Source: an uncultured cyanobacterium
GTDB lineage: Bacteria; Cyanobacteriota; Cyanobacteriia; Cyanobacteriales; Chroococcidiopsidaceae
Direction of reading: 5' to 3'
Assembly (NCBI GenBank): GCA_946221495.1
Contig: CAMIFA010000116.1
Span: forward strand, 1 to 16,952
DNA: 16,952 nt
Part shown: in pieces, positions 14,379-16,952 of the stretch
Layout of the letters: the number at the start of each line of letters is the position of its first letter
How positions within the stretch are numbered: the stretch's first letter is position 1
Program-made: the position numbers and the translations under genes
The notes under the pieces: generated by a model
Told to the model about the DNA's origin: nothing
Seen by the model: only the letters and a program-made list of their open reading frames with translations
Database searches by the model: none

Positions 14379-14576
14379 GTGACTGATCCCACATTACTAA
14401 GAGCTGCTAGACAAATTTATCGTACTTACTGTGAAGTACATACAAAGACAAGCAAGCGTCCTACAGGTGTGGCAATTAACCAATTAACGTATCGCGGTAA
14501 GCTATTGTTTTCTAGTAAACCTGTGCTGTTGCCAGAAGAATCTTTTATCCCTGTTAGTCAGCTGGAATCGGAATAA
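14379..14576 (+). CDS. Small conserved-looking protein of unknown function, 65 residues
   Basis: This short soluble protein begins at GTG (14379) and contains LLRAARQIYRTYCEV, KTSKRPTGVAINQLTYRGKL and LLPEESFIPVSQLE. Composition and codon use look coding. The frame stays open upstream but holds no better ATG, and AAGG sits too close to the GTG to be an ideal ribosome binding site, so the start is uncertain. It lies between leuB (107 bases upstream) and pilD (46 bases downstream), all in one direction. No domain is recognised. Confidence 0.6.
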   Translation: MTDPTLLRAARQIYRTYCEVHTKTSKRPTGVAINQLTYRGKLLFSSKPVLLPEESFIPVSQLESE

Positions 14577-14622
14577 TATTAAGGGCAAAGAAACAAAGGC
14601 TAATCCCTAAAAAATATTAACT

Positions 14623-15429
14623 ATGAACACTTTGATTGCATTACCAGCAGCTGTAATTGTATTTGCTTTAGGAGCATCTGTCGGTAGTTTCATCAATGTT
14701 GTAGTTTACCGATTGCCTGCTGGGTTGTCGATTTTATTTCCTGGTTCTCGCTGTCCTCATTGTCTGCACAAATTAGGTAAGCGTGAGAATGTCCCAGTAT
14801 TAGGTTGGCTGTGGTTAAAGGGACGTTGTCGGCACTGTAAAAAAGCAATTTCTAGCCGTTATCCTGTTGTGGAATTAGCAACAGGTATATTATTTTTACT
14901 TGTGTTTTGGCAGTTTCAAGTTTCCACCCAAACACTGAGTTATTGGACATTTTGTAGCTGGCTACTAGCACTGTCAATAATTGATTTAGATACGATGACT
15001 CTACCAAATGTGTTGACGAAATCAGGATTAGTTGCTGGTTTGGTGTTTCAGATAATTAGTGCTACCAGCTGGGTTGTAGGAGTTAACAATTTAATGTCTG
15101 GTGTTATTGGCGCAGTTTTAGGAATATGGTTGTTTGACGCAATTACCTTACTGGGTTCAATTACCCTAGGGCAAGCGGCAATGGGTGGAGGAGATGCTAA
15201 ATTAGCAGCAATGCTAGGAGCTTGGTTAGGGTGGAAATATTTGCTGCTGGCGGGATTCCTGGCTTGTGCTTTGGGCGCAGTTGTGGGTGGTGGGGCGATC
15301 GCTCTGGGTTGGCTGAGTCGAAGACAACCAATACCTTTTGGTCCATTCTTAGCTTTAGGAGCAGCAATTACTTTATTCGGAGGCGAAGCAATTTTATCAG
15401 CTTACCTGCGGTTAATATTTCCTAGCTGA
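14623..15429 (+). CDS. pilD: Type IV prepilin peptidase / N-methyltransferase
   Basis: This inner-membrane aspartic protease (peptidase A24) cleaves the leader of type IV prepilins and pseudopilins and methylates the new N-terminal residue; cyanobacteria need it for twitching motility and natural competence. It has 268 residues and many transmembrane helices. The N-terminal domain shows GASVGSFINVVVYRLP, then two CxxC pairs (Cys44/Cys47 and Cys69/Cys72) that bind zinc in the methyltransferase part. Catalytic aspartates lie in IIDLDTMTLPN (Asp121/Asp123) and GGGDAKL (Asp191). The start is ATG. No pilin gene is in the window; the neighbours are the DUF2007 gene and accD. Confidence 0.95.
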   Translation: MNTLIALPAAVIVFALGASVGSFINVVVYRLPAGLSILFPGSRCPHCLHKLGKRENVPVLGWLWLKGRCRHCKKAISSRYPVVELATGILFLLVFWQFQVSTQTLSYWTFCSWLLALSIIDLDTMTLPNVLTKSGLVAGLVFQIISATSWVVGVNNLMSGVIGAVLGIWLFDAITLLGSITLGQAAMGGGDAKLAAMLGAWLGWKYLLLAGFLACALGAVVGGGAIALGWLSRRQPIPFGPFLALGAAITLFGGEAILSAYLRLIFPS

Positions 15430-15449
15430 ACCACAATTAATATCAGCCT

Positions 15450-15674
15450 GTGTCTTGGATTACTTTAAAAACCACAAGCACCCGTTGGGAAGCAGAGCTA
15501 ATGTATCAAATCTTAATATCTCATAATATTCCAGCAAGGATTATTGATTTGGGCATCATGTCGTATTTTGGTGCTGGTAGTCCGGCTGCGGTACAAGTAC
15601 ATTTACAAGATCGCTGGACTGCATTGCTTTTATTGAGTCCACTTGAGGAAGCCGACGACGTAGTAGAGTCTTAA
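15450..15674 (+). CDS. DUF2007-type small protein (putative signal-transducing)
   Basis: This 74-residue protein resembles DUF2007, a PII-like ferredoxin-fold family annotated only as putative signal transducers. Near the start, STRWEAELMYQILISHNIPA matches the family's pattern of a strand followed by a helix that pulls apart two substrates or partners. GIMSYFGAGSPAAVQVHLQ and a C-terminal acidic end (EEADD) follow. The start is GTG at 15450, 20 bases after the pilD stop, with no good ribosome binding site. Co-transcription with pilD is likely; accD begins 115 bases later. Confidence 0.7.
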   Translation: MSWITLKTTSTRWEAELMYQILISHNIPARIIDLGIMSYFGAGSPAAVQVHLQDRWTALLLLSPLEEADDVVES

Positions 15675-15789
15675 AGAGTGTAACTAATTTTCCCTAGCGG
15701 TTTTCTAAAAAATATCAAGGTGTCTACACTGGAAATGTTTGGGGTGATAGCTTTTTCAAAAAGTTGCTACCTACTCAAATAAAATAATA

Positions 15790-16782
15790 ATGACTAATAA
15801 CGAAGAATCACGCGGTTTAATGTCTCTGTTTGATTGGTTTGCAAATCGACGAAAATCCGGTGCTATTAATCGGGAACACCAACGTGACATTGCTGATGGG
15901 CTATGGAATAAATGTGCGGCTTGTGGGGTTTTGGCATATACCAAAGACTTAAGAGCTAATCAAATGGTCTGCCTAGAATGTGGGCATCATGTGCGCGTAA
16001 ATAGCGATGAGCGAATTCGGCAATTAATTGATGCTAATACATGGCAACCGCTAGATGAAAATCTGCGCCCAGTCGATCCGTTAGAATTTCGCGATCGCAA
16101 ACCATACAGCGATCGCCTACGCGAAACTCAGGAAAAAACTGGTCTAGTAGATGCTGTGCAGACTGGTTTTGGTCAGCTGAATAACTTGCCCGTAGCTCTT
16201 GGGGTAATGGACTTCCGGTTTATGGGCGGTAGCATGGGTTCAGTGGTAGGAGAAAAACTTACCCGCTTAATTGAAAAAGCAACGCAAAAGCGTTACCCAG
16301 TGGTTATTGTCTGTGCCTCTGGTGGCGCTAGAATGCAAGAAGGTATGTTAAGCCTGATGCAGATGGCGAAGATTTCAGCTGCCCTAGAGTGCCATCGAGA
16401 AGCTCAATTACTTTATATTCCAGTTTTGACGAATCCAACTACGGGCGGTGTGACTGCTAGTTTTGCAATGTTGGGCGATATTATTTTGGCAGAACCAAAG
16501 GCGACAATTGGGTTTGCCGGTCGCCGCGTGATTGAGCAAACCTTAAGAGAAAAGCTACCTGATGAATTTCAGACGGCTGAAGATTTACTGAAGCATGGCT
16601 TTGTGGATGCGATCGTGCCGCGCACTCAACTTAAAAAAACCTTGGCACAATTGATTTATTTACATCAACCCGTCTTAACTGCATCGTCCCAGTTAGGATG
16701 GGGGGCAATAGCGAAGAAAGGCAAGGAAGGCTCACCAATCAGGGATGCGGAAATTGAGATGGGCGGATACGCAAGCCCTTAA
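15790..16782 (+). CDS. accD: Acetyl-CoA carboxylase carboxyltransferase subunit beta
   Basis: This is the beta half of the carboxyltransferase that moves CO2 from biotin to acetyl-CoA to give malonyl-CoA, the first committed step of fatty acid synthesis; it works with AccA, AccB and AccC, none of which is here. It has 330 residues. The N-terminal zinc ribbon uses Cys42, Cys45, Cys61 and Cys64 (KCAACG and CLECG). The crotonase-fold core shows DFRFMGGSMGSVVGEKLTRL, CASGGARMQEGMLSLMQMAK, TNPTTGGVTASFAMLGD and EPKATIGFAGRRVIEQTL. The ATG at 15790 (MTNNEESRGL) is preferred over the internal ATG at codon 11, because cyanobacterial homologues as I recall them share the NNEESRGL leader. There is no clear Shine-Dalgarno sequence. 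Confidence 0.97.
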   Translation: MTNNEESRGLMSLFDWFANRRKSGAINREHQRDIADGLWNKCAACGVLAYTKDLRANQMVCLECGHHVRVNSDERIRQLIDANTWQPLDENLRPVDPLEFRDRKPYSDRLRETQEKTGLVDAVQTGFGQLNNLPVALGVMDFRFMGGSMGSVVGEKLTRLIEKATQKRYPVVIVCASGGARMQEGMLSLMQMAKISAALECHREAQLLYIPVLTNPTTGGVTASFAMLGDIILAEPKATIGFAGRRVIEQTLREKLPDEFQTAEDLLKHGFVDAIVPRTQLKKTLAQLIYLHQPVLTASSQLGWGAIAKKGKEGSPIRDAEIEMGGYASP

Positions 16783-16952
16783 CTTCTAACCGCGTTCTCG
16801 CGTTGAACGCTCTTCCTCCGGAGAGAGTTTCGGGACGGAAGCTTCCGCCCCGAAATCTCTCATCCAATTCATCTCCCCGACACTCTCCGGCTTTGGCAAA
16901 GCCGAAGAGGACGCGGCGGCGGAGTACCGTTCACTCTTAGTAATGATTAGGG
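16783..16952. repeat. GC-rich block of nested palindromes downstream of accD
   Basis: This stretch is much richer in G and C than the rest of the window and is built of palindromes. A hairpin of about 41 bases is centred on AAGCTT (16821-16861, one bulge and one mismatch). A second, CGGCTTTGGCAAAGCCG (16888-16904), extends by four more pairs beyond a mismatch to 16883-16909. Smaller CGCG repeats lie at about 16792-16804, and there is a GCGGCGGCGG tract near 16913-16923. No coding frame is evident to the end of the window. It may be a dispersed repetitive element or the edge of one. The first hairpin could also block the accD transcript, though no T tract follows it. Confidence 0.55.
16821..16861. 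other. Long near-perfect hairpin after accD
   Basis: The left arm begins GAGAGAGTTTCGGGACGG and the right arm is CCGCCCCGAAATCTCTC, around a central AAGCTT that is itself palindromic. Pairing is interrupted only by one extra G and one A/C mismatch. It starts 39 bases after the accD stop. A stem this stable would fold in RNA of either strand and could stabilise or end the accD message. Confidence 0.55.

Noticed and set aside
1..16952. CRISPR array or prophage
   Set aside because: No regularly spaced repeats with unique spacers and no integrase, capsid or terminase genes are present; the only tandem repeats are 7-base heptamers.

Overview
The window comes from a cyanobacterial chromosome. Three things point there. 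The HIP1 octamer GCGATCGC is frequent across coding and non-coding DNA. Several products belong to families confined mainly to cyanobacteria and plastids (DUF3155, DUF3611, a CCB1-like cytochrome b6f cofactor-assembly factor). There are also heptameric tandem repeats of the STRR type. I cannot name the species; the STRR heptamers are reported mainly from heterocyst-forming cyanobacteria.

Layout. Bases 1-3289 read leftwards: a DUF3611 membrane protein, then serS, rseP and the start of nth. The last two share a 4-base GTGA overlap. Bases 3290-4040 form a long stretch without a clear gene. It holds an orphan leftward intrinsic terminator, several strong inverted repeats and one 39-codon ORF. Bases 4041-4950 read rightwards: a PadR-type repressor, then a CCB1-like membrane protein 22 bases later. 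Bases 4949-6950 read leftwards: an A-type Fe-S carrier, a TPR protein, a small two-helix membrane protein and DUF3155 (TTG start). DUF3155 ends at an intrinsic terminator abutting ccb1.

From 7229 to the end nearly everything reads rightwards: a 541-residue conserved protein of unknown function, a FetB-like metal-export permease, and a succinyl-CoA ligase pair whose frames share one base. Between sucD and leuB (12014-13150) lies a decaying patch. It contains a cupin gene with two in-frame stops and one frameshift, and a leftward PIN-toxin/partner module in which the toxin has a one-base frameshift. After that come leuB, a 65-residue protein, the prepilin peptidase gene pilD, a DUF2007 protein and accD. 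The window closes with a GC-rich block of nested palindromes unlike the surrounding DNA.

Most genes are housekeeping: translation, membrane proteolysis, Fe-S assembly, leucine synthesis, fatty acid synthesis and pilus maturation. I found no clear new multi-gene defence or biosynthetic system. The points that most deserve a second look are the divergent SucC/SucD pair, the structured 3.3-4.0 kb intergenic region with its orphan terminator, and the reversed-order, frameshifted PIN module.
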